A stretch of DNA of 35,177 nucleotides from a virus. Below are positions 8,377-17,004 of the stretch, one piece after another. The notes below the pieces were generated by a model. That model did not search any database. It worked only from the letters and a program-made list of their open reading frames with translations, and was not told the origin of the DNA. Where the stretch lies: the IMG/VR virus record IMGVR_UViG_3300008262_005074, positions 1 through 35,177 of that record; one strand, written 5' to 3'. Numbering within the stretch: position 1 is the first letter of the stretch; every line of letters begins with the position of its first letter. The translations under genes were made by a program, and so were the position numbers.

Positions 8377-10365
8377 ATGGGTTTAGATTTAAGTAACGAT
8401 TATGAAAAGGCTAAATCAAAAGTAAGTGCCTATCAATCAGTTGTAGAAAACAAAAAAAACACTGTGCGACAAAAAAAAGAAAAGGCAAAAACATCTACGG
8501 ATAAGAAAAAAAGCGAAGTAGTTAAACAACTTAATGAATTACAATCAGGTAAAAACGAAAAGAAAAACGAAATAAAAAATGAAATAAAAAATCAATTAGA
8601 ACAACTATTAGATTTATTTAAACAATCATTACCTAAGGACGGGAACCAATCATTATCAACAATAAGTAAATTTTTCTTAGAAGCCGCAGAAAAAACAAAA
8701 GAAAATATAAAAGGAATTTTAGTTGATGAAATTATTAGTACTATTGGTTGTTCTGAAGAACAATCTTACGAGGACAAGTTAAACCAACCAATTTATATTA
8801 AAGTAAATCAAATAGATTTATTTAAAAGATTAAAGTTTTCACCTGACGATGAAAACGCAAAATATTATTACGAAAATAATACAACAACACCGGGTTCAAT
8901 ACCTAGTAGTACTAATAGACAACTTTACGAAAGACTACTAAATTTAGGTCAGTCATATCAAACACAATATGGTACAGGTTACGTAGGACTATCGGGTCAG
9001 GATTTATTTGATATTGAATACGTTCAATTTTACCCATCTGTTAACCCCACAAATTTTGGTGACTTTTTTAAAGTAACTTTAAAACCTCAATTAAATAATG
9101 CAACTTCTGTTTCAGATTTTTTAACGGACTACTATGGTAGTATAGACGTATTACAATTTGATGTTCTTTCGACTGAAATTATGAATGCACTTACAGGGGC
9201 ATTTGATTTTGGTCTGAAGATAACTGAAGATGAAATGAGAGAACAAAAAAAGTTTGACGTAATCCTAAAAAAAATAATGGGTATTTGTACCGACCCAACA
9301 AAAAAAATAGATGTGGGTGGTACCGCAAAACTTAGTGACCAAGACTATATTGATGATAATTTTTTTAATGTATCAAATCAAGAATTAAGGACAATAGAAA
9401 ATAGTATCAATAATACAATTAATGGGGTTGTTGAGTTTGAAGGTTGTGATAACATTAAACTACCCATAAATTTATCAGGTACTAAACAAATATTAGATGA
9501 GGTTATAAGTAAAAATGGAGCATCAGGTAAAGTAGATAGGGTTATGGAATCTTTAGATGAATTATCAAAAGACCCTAATTGGAAAAATAAAATCCCTTCT
9601 TTATCACTTGATTTAAATTTAAAAGGGGCGTTAGATACAAGTCTTATCACTCAATTACCAAAAGTTGTTTTTAAAACTATATTATCACCTAAGGTTATGC
9701 TTGGGTTTTTAGTAATGGTAAAAACAATGAACAACCAATTTGCCAATCAATTAGATACGTCGTTTGACGACTTGCAAAATTTTATGAAAGTATTCAAAAA
9801 GTTTACTGTAAATTTTATGCAAAGAGTGACGGCTATTTTTATAAGAGAACTTTTTAGTATTGTTAAAAAAAATATTAAGCAATTAGTTGAGAGAATTTTA
9901 GGTGATATAGTAAAAGAAGCCAAAAACAAACAATTATTAATGTATTCATCTATTGTATATTCTCTATTGGTTTTAGGTAATACATTTGTTGATTTTAGAG
10001 ATTGTAAAAGTGTTATAGATGAGATTTTAAAACTACTTAACTTAAGTCTTTCTAATTTAAATACAGGTTTACCATTGTTTGCATTAGCGGGGTCTAAGTT
10101 ATTAGGAGGTGTTTCAGACACGAGAGCCTTTGCAAATGCCGTTGAGGGGATTCAAGCAGCAGGGTTACCAACTGGTGATGCACCTGACGGTTCACCAAAT
10201 ATGATGAACATGGCCATGATGGCAATGATTAAAGGACAAAATAAAGAACAGGCGGAAAATGGTAAAACAGAAGTTTACATACCACCATTAACAGTAGTTG
10301 TGCCACCATTTGGTGCTGGTCCAGGTATAACTAAACCATCAAAAGGTGTTGGAAAATCTTATTAA
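8377..10365 (+). CDS. Large structural protein, probably baseplate or tail
   Basis: A 662-residue protein without a recognised enzyme motif. The first 75 residues are a Lys/Glu-rich coiled coil (KKNTVRQKKEKAKTSTDKKK and following). The middle is mixed alpha/beta. Residues about 430-560 are amphipathic helices with hydrophobic runs (VMLGFLVMVKT and MYSSIVYSLLVLGNTFV). The C-terminus is low-complexity, with MNMAMMAMIKGQ then a Pro/Val stretch IPPLTVVVPPFGAGPG. It precedes a short gene and the gp5-like spike gene in tight succession, so a baseplate role is inferred from position. Some hydrophobic segments could associate with membrane during baseplate assembly or injection, but this is speculative. 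Confidence 0.6.
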   Translation: MGLDLSNDYEKAKSKVSAYQSVVENKKNTVRQKKEKAKTSTDKKKSEVVKQLNELQSGKNEKKNEIKNEIKNQLEQLLDLFKQSLPKDGNQSLSTISKFFLEAAEKTKENIKGILVDEIISTIGCSEEQSYEDKLNQPIYIKVNQIDLFKRLKFSPDDENAKYYYENNTTTPGSIPSSTNRQLYERLLNLGQSYQTQYGTGYVGLSGQDLFDIEYVQFYPSVNPTNFGDFFKVTLKPQLNNATSVSDFLTDYYGSIDVLQFDVLSTEIMNALTGAFDFGLKITEDEMREQKKFDVILKKIMGICTDPTKKIDVGGTAKLSDQDYIDDNFFNVSNQELRTIENSINNTINGVVEFEGCDNIKLPINLSGTKQILDEVISKNGASGKVDRVMESLDELSKDPNWKNKIPSLSLDLNLKGALDTSLITQLPKVVFKTILSPKVMLGFLVMVKTMNNQFANQLDTSFDDLQNFMKVFKKFTVNFMQRVTAIFIRELFSIVKKNIKQLVERILGDIVKEAKNKQLLMYSSIVYSLLVLGNTFVDFRDCKSVIDEILKLLNLSLSNLNTGLPLFALAGSKLLGGVSDTRAFANAVEGIQAAGLPTGDAPDGSPNMMNMAMMAMIKGQNKEQAENGKTEVYIPPLTVVVPPFGAGPGITKPSKGVGKSY

Positions 10366-10366
10366 A

Positions 10367-10570
10367 ATGACTGACGAAGAAGTATTAAATATATTAAAAG
10401 ATTATAAAAATAAATCTAACAAACACTTAACTGATGTTATGGATTTTTTAACTAATGATTTTGAAAAGACTAAAGACTTAATAGTTAAACTAACATATCA
10501 TTTAGATGAGACTGAAAAATCATATAATAAAGTTTTTGAAGAATACAAAAAAAGATTAAATAATGGATAA
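10367..10570 (+). CDS. Small hypothetical helical protein
   Basis: A 67-residue acidic, helical protein starting MTDEEVLNIL. ATG 10367 comes 1 nt after the upstream stop; an upstream GTG at 10346 would overlap the previous gene and is less likely. The C-terminus overlaps the ATG of the gp5-like gene by 8 nt. No motif is recognised. Its position between two structural genes suggests a baseplate accessory or chaperone. Confidence 0.6.
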   Translation: MTDEEVLNILKDYKNKSNKHLTDVMDFLTNDFEKTKDLIVKLTYHLDETEKSYNKVFEEYKKRLNNG

Positions 10571-12134
10571 CGAATTTCAACAAGGTCAACAAATTTTTTA
10601 CGGTACTTGTATCGCAAATGATGACCCTTTAATGCTTGGTCGTATTAGGGTTGAACCTGTTATTCAGAACATCGCCGCAATTGAAAAATCAAACAATGGT
10701 TTTAATGAATCTTCAAAAGACCCTAACAAAAATGGTCCTTGGTCAGATTTAGACCCTTTTGTGTATTTACCATTATTACCTTACTTTGTAAATCAAGTTC
10801 CCCAAGTAGGTGAAAGTGTGATGTTATTTTACTATAACAAAATTAGTCAAACCGATAGGAATAAATACTACATGATAGGGACTTATTCTTCACCTACGAC
10901 TATAAAATATGAAGACCAATCGTCATCTAAGACAAGATTAAATTCGGGATACGTTAACTCGACTCAAAATATTCCACCAATAAAGAATCAAAACGGAACT
11001 TTTAAACAAGAAGATTCTAAAGGTGTTTTTGTCGAACCAATTGACATCTCTATAAATGGTAGGGATTCCGCAGATTTAATTATTAAAAATGAAGAGTTAC
11101 TTTTAAGAGCAGGAAAACATAAAAAATTCTCAAATGGTGAAATTCCTGTTGCCGATGACACTAGAGCATTTTTACAACTATCTAAATATAGTTCTAAAAT
11201 AAGTTACGGAGAACCTACGGTAAAAACAAGATTGGTTAAAAACGAAATACCTATTAAATATTTAATAGAATATGATATAATTAATCCTGAAAATCAATTT
11301 TCGGCATTTACCGCAAGCATTTATATATATGCACTTAAAACAGATAGTAATACATTTTTAACTCTAACGTCTAACTTTGATGTAAATACAAATATAGATT
11401 TAACAGGAACAACGAATGGAGTAAGATTAATTAGAATGATTAATCTCCCAATTGGGTTAAATTTTGAAAACTTATCAAGAGAAATCAACGAGAGGTTAAA
11501 AAGTATTATAACTAACCCATCTCAAACTTTATTACAACCAAACCTAAAACAAAATGAACAATTTCCGTTTTATTATAGACCTAGCAAGAAAATTTTAGAC
11601 CTTACAACTAAATTTACAGGTACAGGTGATTTAATAGCATCTGCAAATATGTCAAAACTAATGTCAATGATTAAAATTTCTGCGACAGACTTCACACCAG
11701 GGTATGGTTTAGTTTTAGATTCTAAACTTTCTTTAGAATTACCTTTTTCAATTTCAAGAGAAGCCTACGCACCAACAAAATCAGAATTAGTTGATAACAC
11801 GGTTGGTTTGCTTGGTGCCTCTACTATTTATTTACTTTCACACGATTCAGAGATACCAGGTAAGGAAAAAATTGACCTTTCAAACACGGTATACGGTATA
11901 GACCAACCAAAAATTGTGGATAATATAGAACCAAATACATCTTCAATGGTCAGAGGTGAGGAACTCTTGCAACTTATGGAATTAATAGTAAGATTTTGTT
12001 TAACTCACGTTCACCCTTATCCATTGTTACCTCCATCGTCAGTAACATTAGACGGACTTTCAACCGACGATTTACTTGCAAGAATGCAAGAAGCATATCA
12101 AAAAGTTTTAAATAGTAATATTCGAATTAACTAA
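10563..12134 (+). CDS. Baseplate hub/spike protein with gp5-like OB domain
   Basis: A 523-residue protein. Residues about 10-110 match the N-terminal OB fold of T4 gp5 and related spike or baseplate proteins. The key pattern is GTCIANDDPLMLGRIRVEP (D-P-x-x-x-G-R-x-R-V), then PWSDLDPFVYLPLLPYF and PQVGESVMLFYYN (P-x-x-G-E-x-V). The rest lacks a lysozyme domain signature. A later part has LELMELIVRFCLTHVHPYP-like helix content and HVHPYPLLPP near residue 490, with histidines that could bind metal. It would sit at the tip of the tail tube. The gene overlaps its small upstream neighbour and is followed by a TATTTAT motif and another structural gene. Confidence 0.72.
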   Translation: MDNEFQQGQQIFYGTCIANDDPLMLGRIRVEPVIQNIAAIEKSNNGFNESSKDPNKNGPWSDLDPFVYLPLLPYFVNQVPQVGESVMLFYYNKISQTDRNKYYMIGTYSSPTTIKYEDQSSSKTRLNSGYVNSTQNIPPIKNQNGTFKQEDSKGVFVEPIDISINGRDSADLIIKNEELLLRAGKHKKFSNGEIPVADDTRAFLQLSKYSSKISYGEPTVKTRLVKNEIPIKYLIEYDIINPENQFSAFTASIYIYALKTDSNTFLTLTSNFDVNTNIDLTGTTNGVRLIRMINLPIGLNFENLSREINERLKSIITNPSQTLLQPNLKQNEQFPFYYRPSKKILDLTTKFTGTGDLIASANMSKLMSMIKISATDFTPGYGLVLDSKLSLELPFSISREAYAPTKSELVDNTVGLLGASTIYLLSHDSEIPGKEKIDLSNTVYGIDQPKIVDNIEPNTSSMVRGEELLQLMELIVRFCLTHVHPYPLLPPSSVTLDGLSTDDLLARMQEAYQKVLNSNIRIN

Positions 12135-12135
12135 G

Positions 12136-12142
12136 TATTTAT
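12136..12142 (+). promoter_or_regulatory. TATTTAT motif, 14 nt before ATG 12157
   Basis: Gene-sense TATTTAT followed by ATATAAAA, with 14 nt to the start codon. The extended word TATTTATATATAAAA is identical to the one upstream of the bS21 gene at 19922. It is a candidate late promoter. Confidence 0.55.
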
Positions 12143-12156
12143 ATATAAAAGTTAAT

Positions 12157-13635
12157 ATGTCAATTTATAAATCTTACTTTGATAAGTCTGATACGATAAT
12201 TTACAACTCATATACAAATACAGGTAGAAACCCAATTGTAGAGTTATTCTATGGTCGTGCAAATAATTCATCAGCACCAATAGGGTTTAGTCGTTACCTA
12301 TTCAGTTTAGATTTAACAGGACTAACACAAAACATTTCTCAAGGTTATATATCAGGTGGATGTAACAACACACTAACACACACATTAAGAATGACCAATA
12401 CTTCTTTTTTCGATAAAGAATTATTAAACGACACAACATCAGAAGGTCGAAGAAGAGCAACTTCGTTTGATTTAGTTTTGTTAAGAATTCCAAAATATTC
12501 AGGTTCTACGGGGACAGCACAATCTTGGGATAGTGGTGTTGGGTATGACTATTATGATTTTGGAATCACCAATTTAAATGATAGGTCATTTTCAACAAGA
12601 CCATCAAATTGGTTTGAAAGAACGACAATCAATGATTGGTCAACTCCTGGATTATATGACAATACAAACTCAATTACAGGATTAACCGGATTAAGGTATA
12701 GCGCACTCACTGTTGTGGCCACCCAACATTTTGAATTTGGTAATGAAGATATTGAGTTTAATATGTCTACTGAAATTAATAATATCTTAAATGGATCTTT
12801 AACAGGTGTAACAGGATGGATTATTGCGTTCTACCCTCAGGTAGAGAACCTTTCAGGAATGAGTGAAAACTACTCTGTAGGGTTCTTTTCGCCCCACACA
12901 CAGACATTCTATGAACCTTTCTTAGAAACCTCCTACAATGACCTTATTTTAGACGATAGGAACTCATTCTATGCGGGTAATAACAATAATTTATATTTAT
13001 ATGTTTATCAAAACGGTAATGCCGTTAATTTAGATAGTAACCCGGTTGTAGATATTTTAGATGGTAATGGTGACCCAGTTGTTGGGTTTACAGGATTAAC
13101 AACATGTAGAGTAACTAAGGGTGTTTATAAAGTGGCTGTCAATTCTTTTATACCAACAACGATACCTTGTGTTTTCTATGATTTATGGAGAGGACTTTAC
13201 GTGAATGGGGTAGCAATAACGGACGTGGAAAATGAATTTGTTGTTTTAGAAAGAGGTGGTAATTATACTATTGGTACATCTACTCAAACCCCAAAACTTT
13301 ACGGTTTTAGTTTTGATGGTATTAAGCAAAACGAAAAAATATTAAATACAGATATTAGAAAAGTTAATATAACTATTAAAAAGGCATACACTTCTAATCA
13401 TATATTAGACAATATTGAAGCATACTATAGAATATATGTTAGGGAGGGTGCGAATACAGAGGTCCAAGTTCAAGATTGGACTAGAGTAAATAAAACAAAT
13501 GATAGTTATTATTTTATGTTTGACACAACAGATAAAATACCAAATGAATATTTTGTAGATATAAAAGTAATTTCAGATAGAAATACTGATACATATAAAA
13601 GGACACTACAGTTCCAAATTGTTAATAAAAAATAG
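12157..13635 (+). CDS. Structural protein, probably tail or baseplate periphery
   Basis: A 492-residue protein rich in Asn, Thr, Ser, Gly and Tyr, with mostly beta-strand character and few charged helices, as is usual for phage fibre and adhesin-like proteins. The N-terminal 200 residues include NPIVELFYG and SRYLFSLDLTGL. The C-terminal part (about 280-490) has strand-rich segments such as VVDILDGNGDPVVGFTGLTT that look like an immunoglobulin-like or beta-sandwich domain. No catalytic motif is seen. It has its own upstream TATTTAT motif and follows the spike gene. Receptor binding or baseplate attachment is an inference from composition and position. Confidence 0.6.
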   Translation: MSIYKSYFDKSDTIIYNSYTNTGRNPIVELFYGRANNSSAPIGFSRYLFSLDLTGLTQNISQGYISGGCNNTLTHTLRMTNTSFFDKELLNDTTSEGRRRATSFDLVLLRIPKYSGSTGTAQSWDSGVGYDYYDFGITNLNDRSFSTRPSNWFERTTINDWSTPGLYDNTNSITGLTGLRYSALTVVATQHFEFGNEDIEFNMSTEINNILNGSLTGVTGWIIAFYPQVENLSGMSENYSVGFFSPHTQTFYEPFLETSYNDLILDDRNSFYAGNNNNLYLYVYQNGNAVNLDSNPVVDILDGNGDPVVGFTGLTTCRVTKGVYKVAVNSFIPTTIPCVFYDLWRGLYVNGVAITDVENEFVVLERGGNYTIGTSTQTPKLYGFSFDGIKQNEKILNTDIRKVNITIKKAYTSNHILDNIEAYYRIYVREGANTEVQVQDWTRVNKTNDSYYFMFDTTDKIPNEYFVDIKVISDRNTDTYKRTLQFQIVNKK

Positions 13636-13637
13636 TT

Positions 13638-14105
13638 ATGAGAAATTTAGATTTAATTATTAAAAAAGTTTTAAAAGAAGACCACAATATGAGGTCAAAC
13701 AGATATATGTTCTTTTCTAATTTAGAACAAATGAGAAGACAATGTGATTTATTATTAGACTTAGACCGACAAATGGTTGAGGGTATTTTAGATAATGGTC
13801 ACGATTGGGCTCAAGACCACATTTCAGAAGCAAAAAATAACATGGACCAAGTTTTTGATTTTATTATGAATGAATCAAAAAGAGATGGTATGGAACTATC
13901 AATGAATATTGATGATAAAAATATGGTAATGCAAGAAGGTCGTAAAAAAACTGGTACAAAACTTTGTGCTAGGGGTAAATCAGCGGCTAAAGCTAAGTAT
14001 GATGTTTATCCAAGTGCGTACGCCAATGGTTATGCGATTCAAGTTTGTAAAGGAAAAATTAAAGGGTTAGACGGTAAAAAACAATGCTCAGGGACTTACT
14101 GTTAA
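13638..14105 (+). CDS. Virion-associated-type protein with Cys/Lys-rich C-terminal domain (DUF5872-like)
   Basis: A 155-residue protein. The N-terminus MRNLDLIIKKVLKEDHN is an amphipathic helix like the leader helices on several proteins of this phage. The C-terminal 55 residues have the pattern KLCARGKSAAKAKYDVYPSA followed by YANGYAIQVCKGKIKG, with cysteines at three positions. This A-K-x-K-(F/Y)-D-V-Y-P-S-A-Y-A-N pattern recurs in phage and algal-virus proteins of unknown role and resembles DUF5872. It is the last gene of the plus-strand block, and its stop overlaps the stop of the convergent gene by 2 nt. A terminator hairpin lies just beyond, inside that opposite gene. Confidence 0.65.
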   Translation: MRNLDLIIKKVLKEDHNMRSNRYMFFSNLEQMRRQCDLLLDLDRQMVEGILDNGHDWAQDHISEAKNNMDQVFDFIMNESKRDGMELSMNIDDKNMVMQEGRKKTGTKLCARGKSAAKAKYDVYPSAYANGYAIQVCKGKIKGLDGKKQCSGTYC

Positions 14106-15040
14106 AATGAACTTAAAATATTTTTAATAATTTTTTCTAAGGACTCATTTTGGGTCCTTTTCTTTTTTGGTTTGTATGAAGTCATAATTGGTTTTTGACC
14201 TTTACCTGTTTGAGTATCTTTTTTCTCTGCCTTTCTTTTTTGTGCACATGCAGCTCTCTTAGCCGAATCACTCATTTTACCAGCAACACCAACAGCCCTA
14301 CATTTAGGATATGCCCCTTTATTAGTGTCAGGTCTCCCACACGGAGGATGTTTACCATCTACCTTCCTACAAATATTAACCCAAGGTCCTTTTGGTTGTT
14401 TAGACCCCTTAGGTTTTTTCTTTGTTCCGAACCATACAGCTAAATCTTCATTTATTACGTGAGCATCGTGGTTATTTAATTTGTAAGACCCGTCAGAATT
14501 TGGTTCCCAATGACCGACATATCCCTTTTTATTATTTTTAAGTGTTTTTTGTTTTTTATTATGATTAAATTCAGAATCAACAAAATTAGTGAATGGAGCC
14601 AACTCCGAATCTTTCCATTTTTTTAAACCTATCGCGATTGGTCCATTATATAGTCCCGCACTTGTGGATGTGGTCGTTTCGTTTAAATTAATACTATCTA
14701 ACTCAACCCATTCTTTAATCGGTACAATGTTTTTATTTTTTCCTGGAAATTGATTTATTGGGTTACCCTCAACATCACTTAAAGTTGACTGTGGGTGATT
14801 TTTTATATAGTTATAAATTTTTTTTGCAATTTTTTCTTCCTTACCTATCTGTTTTTTATTTCTTTCCATCTTACCATCATATGAATCATATCCTAAATCA
14901 GGACTTTTGTATTTTGAGACTGGTTCAGTAAATGGTCCTAAAACATTTTTTTTAAAATATCTTTCACCCGGTAATAACGGTGCGATATAACTACCTCGTG
15001 ACCCACCAGTGACGGTTGCTTCATTTATTTTCTTACCCAT
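14102..15040 (-). CDS. Phage protein with DUF6321-like C-terminal domain
   Basis: A 312-residue basic protein. The C-terminal third carries AVWFGTKKKPKGSKQPKGPW, then CGRPDTNKGAYPKCRAVGVA and KMSDSAKRAACAQKRKAEKK. This is the W-V-x(n)-P-C-G-R-x(n)-Y-P-K-C-x(n)-M-(T/S) pattern of DUF6321 proteins found in T4-like phages. The cysteines may form a small metal site. The N-terminus MGKKINEA contains INE|A, matching the T4 prohead protease consensus, and the C-terminus NESLEKIIKNILSSF is an amphipathic helix. It lies downstream of the major capsid gene beyond a terminator, with its own TATTTAT motif 4 nt before the ATG. A head-internal or DNA-binding role is possible but unproven. Confidence 0.68.
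   Translation of the reverse strand: MGKKINEATVTGGSRGSYIAPLLPGERYFKKNVLGPFTEPVSKYKSPDLGYDSYDGKMERNKKQIGKEEKIAKKIYNYIKNHPQSTLSDVEGNPINQFPGKNKNIVPIKEWVELDSINLNETTTSTSAGLYNGPIAIGLKKWKDSELAPFTNFVDSEFNHNKKQKTLKNNKKGYVGHWEPNSDGSYKLNNHDAHVINEDLAVWFGTKKKPKGSKQPKGPWVNICRKVDGKHPPCGRPDTNKGAYPKCRAVGVAGKMSDSAKRAACAQKRKAEKKDTQTGKGQKPIMTSYKPKKKRTQNESLEKIIKNILSSF
14139..14168 (+). terminator. Intrinsic terminator for the plus-strand block, inside the opposite gene
   Basis: AAGGACTC (139-146 of this kilobase) pairs with GGGTCCTT (152-159) around the loop ATTTT and is followed by TTCTTTTTT. It lies 34 nt after the plus-strand stop codon, within the last codons of the minus-strand gene. Confidence 0.7.
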
Positions 15041-15044
15041 ACTA

Positions 15045-15051
15045 ATAAATA
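15045..15051 (-). promoter_or_regulatory. TATTTAT motif, 4 nt before ATG 15040
   Basis: Minus-strand sense TATTTAT followed by TAGT and ATG. The 4-nt spacing is identical to that of the genes starting at 8006, 27996 and 28563. Confidence 0.5.
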
Positions 15052-15060
15052 TCTTAAAAT

Positions 15061-15092
15061 AAAAAAAGGTCAGATTTCTCTGACCTTTTTCT
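15061..15092 (-). terminator. Strong intrinsic terminator after the major capsid gene
   Basis: AAAAAGGTCAGA (15063-15074) pairs with TCTGACCTTTTT (15079-15090) around a 4-nt loop. Read on the minus strand it gives a GC-containing stem followed by a T run. It lies 20 nt after the capsid gene stop, separating that high-expression gene from the next. Confidence 0.9.
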
Positions 15093-15110
15093 TATTCGTA
15101 TTTTAATTGA

Positions 15111-16970
15111 TTATCTCAATTCTCTTAAGTCAAATGTTCTAACACCATCAACTGTGATACGACCATAGAAACGGTTGTTAACCATTTTCTTAGCGTATCT
15201 TGTCATTATACCTTTAATCGGTGTAAAGTTGAATGGGTTATACATTGTAGGAGTTAATTGTAGAGGTACGTACGGTGCGTAAACATAACCCGTATCAAGT
15301 AAAGATGTTCCTTTGTGTCCTAACAAAACTGTGTTTGGTGGGAAGTAAGGGTCACGGTATACTTGGTAACGTCCTGCTAATGTACCAACTCTTTCAATAC
15401 CCATGTTGTACTGATCTTGCTCAGGAGCCGCGTTAGATACGTGGAAGTATTCTAAATCATCAAAGATTGCAGAGATTTCAGAAGAAACAACGATCCAGTT
15501 AGCCCCACCTCTCAATGTAGATTTGTGGATTTGTGCCGAAATTTGGTTAACCGCAGTTAACAAAGTTTGGTTCCAATCTTTTTGAGTGTATTGTGTTAAT
15601 GGGTTAGCCGTTGTACCTCTTTTCCATCCGTTGTAATCCCAACGTAAGTTCCAAGCCGCACCTTTACGTAAGTCACGTAAAATTTCACGGTCGATTTCTG
15701 CGGCAACTTGCTCAGATAATAAAGCTGTTAATTCAGCTTCAGCATCGATGTTGTGGAATGCAGAAACGTCTTGTGCCAATTCAGGAGACCATTGTGCTCT
15801 TAGTTTTCTTTCTGTAACAGATACAGTAACTGACTCAAGGTCAAAAGAAACCTCACCAATTTTGTCTTCGAATTCTAATTCTTGGTATACTCTGAAAGTA
15901 CAAGTAAATTGTGAACCTGCAGTTGCAGTACCAGCAATATTTAATGTTAATCCTGAATAACCATCAAGGGATGCTACACCAATAGAGCATGGTTGTTGTA
16001 AGTCAACTTCTAAATAGATTAAACCTGTAGCGTCACATAAATTATCATACGCTCCACCATTTCCAGGGTAAGAACCACTGTAGAATGTAGTATTTTGTTG
16101 TGAACCGTATTGTACGATACCTTTACCATATTTTTGAGTAACAACTCTAAATAACAAGTCACCTGAACCCATTCCTGAGAATGCTCCACCAGCAGTTGTT
16201 ACTGCATTTACTCTTAAATCAGAAAGGAATGATTCGTTGTCCATTTCTTGTCCATCAGGTCCGATTAATTTACCAGCACCTGCAGAAGAGAATCCTGACA
16301 TTACGATTAATGCTTTTCTATAAACTGGACCTCCGTCAGCACCTGTAGCGGCAACTTGACCACCTGTTAAAGTGTAAGCTGTAGGTACCATAACACCATT
16401 AGACCAAGCAACTGTAGTTGCGTTTTTAGTGATAGAAGAAAACGAACCTTTAGAATAGTCGAATAAACCTGCCGGGTCTAATGTCGCCTCATTACCTTCA
16501 TAAAATCTATCGTAAAGGTTTTTGTCATTTGCTCCGTAACCAGCTTGTGCTTCTGCAACTGTTGGTCCGTTTTGTGCTCCAATAGCACCGTAGTGAATAC
16601 CTCCACCAGCAGCGTTTGTACCACCTACTTGGTAAGACTGAATTTTAGGTACAAAGTAGAACAATTTACCGATAGGTAAGTTCATAGCTTGTACAGAAAC
16701 TAAGTCGTTAGCCAATAATTTAGAGAATACACGTCTTACGATAGGGAAAACTACAGTTTCGAAAGAACCTGAACTATCTGTTGATGCCGCCTCGTTAATC
16801 AAATGTGACGCTTGGTTTTCATACAATTGCGCCATATTTTCTTTAATGTGTCCTTTAAGACCATCTAGGAACCCTAATTTGTCCCATTTGTTAATTGTGT
16901 CTTCTTTGATAACTTTAAGGTGTTTCAAACCGATGTTACCAACAAGACCTGATTCTAATAATGCTCCCAT
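15111..16970 (-). CDS. Major capsid protein (T4 gp23-like)
   Basis: A 619-residue HK97-fold capsid protein of the T4 gp23 type. The C-terminal half aligns by eye with gp23: the DAEAELTALLSEQVAAEIDR helix, QISAQIHKSTLRGGANWIVV, GRYQVYRDPYFPPNTVLLGH, and YAPYVPLQLTPTMYNPFNF followed by GIMTRYAKK. The N-terminal 60 residues are an amphipathic propeptide ending HLINE|AAS (E60/A61), which fits the [LI]xE|[AG] cleavage rule of T4 gp21 (gp23 is cut at E65). It is about 100 residues longer than gp23; extra glycine-rich, beta-type sequence at about 130-350 probably forms an enlarged insertion domain. The gene follows the scaffold gene by 34 nt and ends at a strong terminator. Confidence 0.95.
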   Translation of the reverse strand: MGALLESGLVGNIGLKHLKVIKEDTINKWDKLGFLDGLKGHIKENMAQLYENQASHLINEAASTDSSGSFETVVFPIVRRVFSKLLANDLVSVQAMNLPIGKLFYFVPKIQSYQVGGTNAAGGGIHYGAIGAQNGPTVAEAQAGYGANDKNLYDRFYEGNEATLDPAGLFDYSKGSFSSITKNATTVAWSNGVMVPTAYTLTGGQVAATGADGGPVYRKALIVMSGFSSAGAGKLIGPDGQEMDNESFLSDLRVNAVTTAGGAFSGMGSGDLLFRVVTQKYGKGIVQYGSQQNTTFYSGSYPGNGGAYDNLCDATGLIYLEVDLQQPCSIGVASLDGYSGLTLNIAGTATAGSQFTCTFRVYQELEFEDKIGEVSFDLESVTVSVTERKLRAQWSPELAQDVSAFHNIDAEAELTALLSEQVAAEIDREILRDLRKGAAWNLRWDYNGWKRGTTANPLTQYTQKDWNQTLLTAVNQISAQIHKSTLRGGANWIVVSSEISAIFDDLEYFHVSNAAPEQDQYNMGIERVGTLAGRYQVYRDPYFPPNTVLLGHKGTSLLDTGYVYAPYVPLQLTPTMYNPFNFTPIKGIMTRYAKKMVNNRFYGRITVDGVRTFDLRELR

Positions 16971-17004
16971 TTTTTTATTTTTAATTTGAGTTTATTTTAT
17001 TTGT

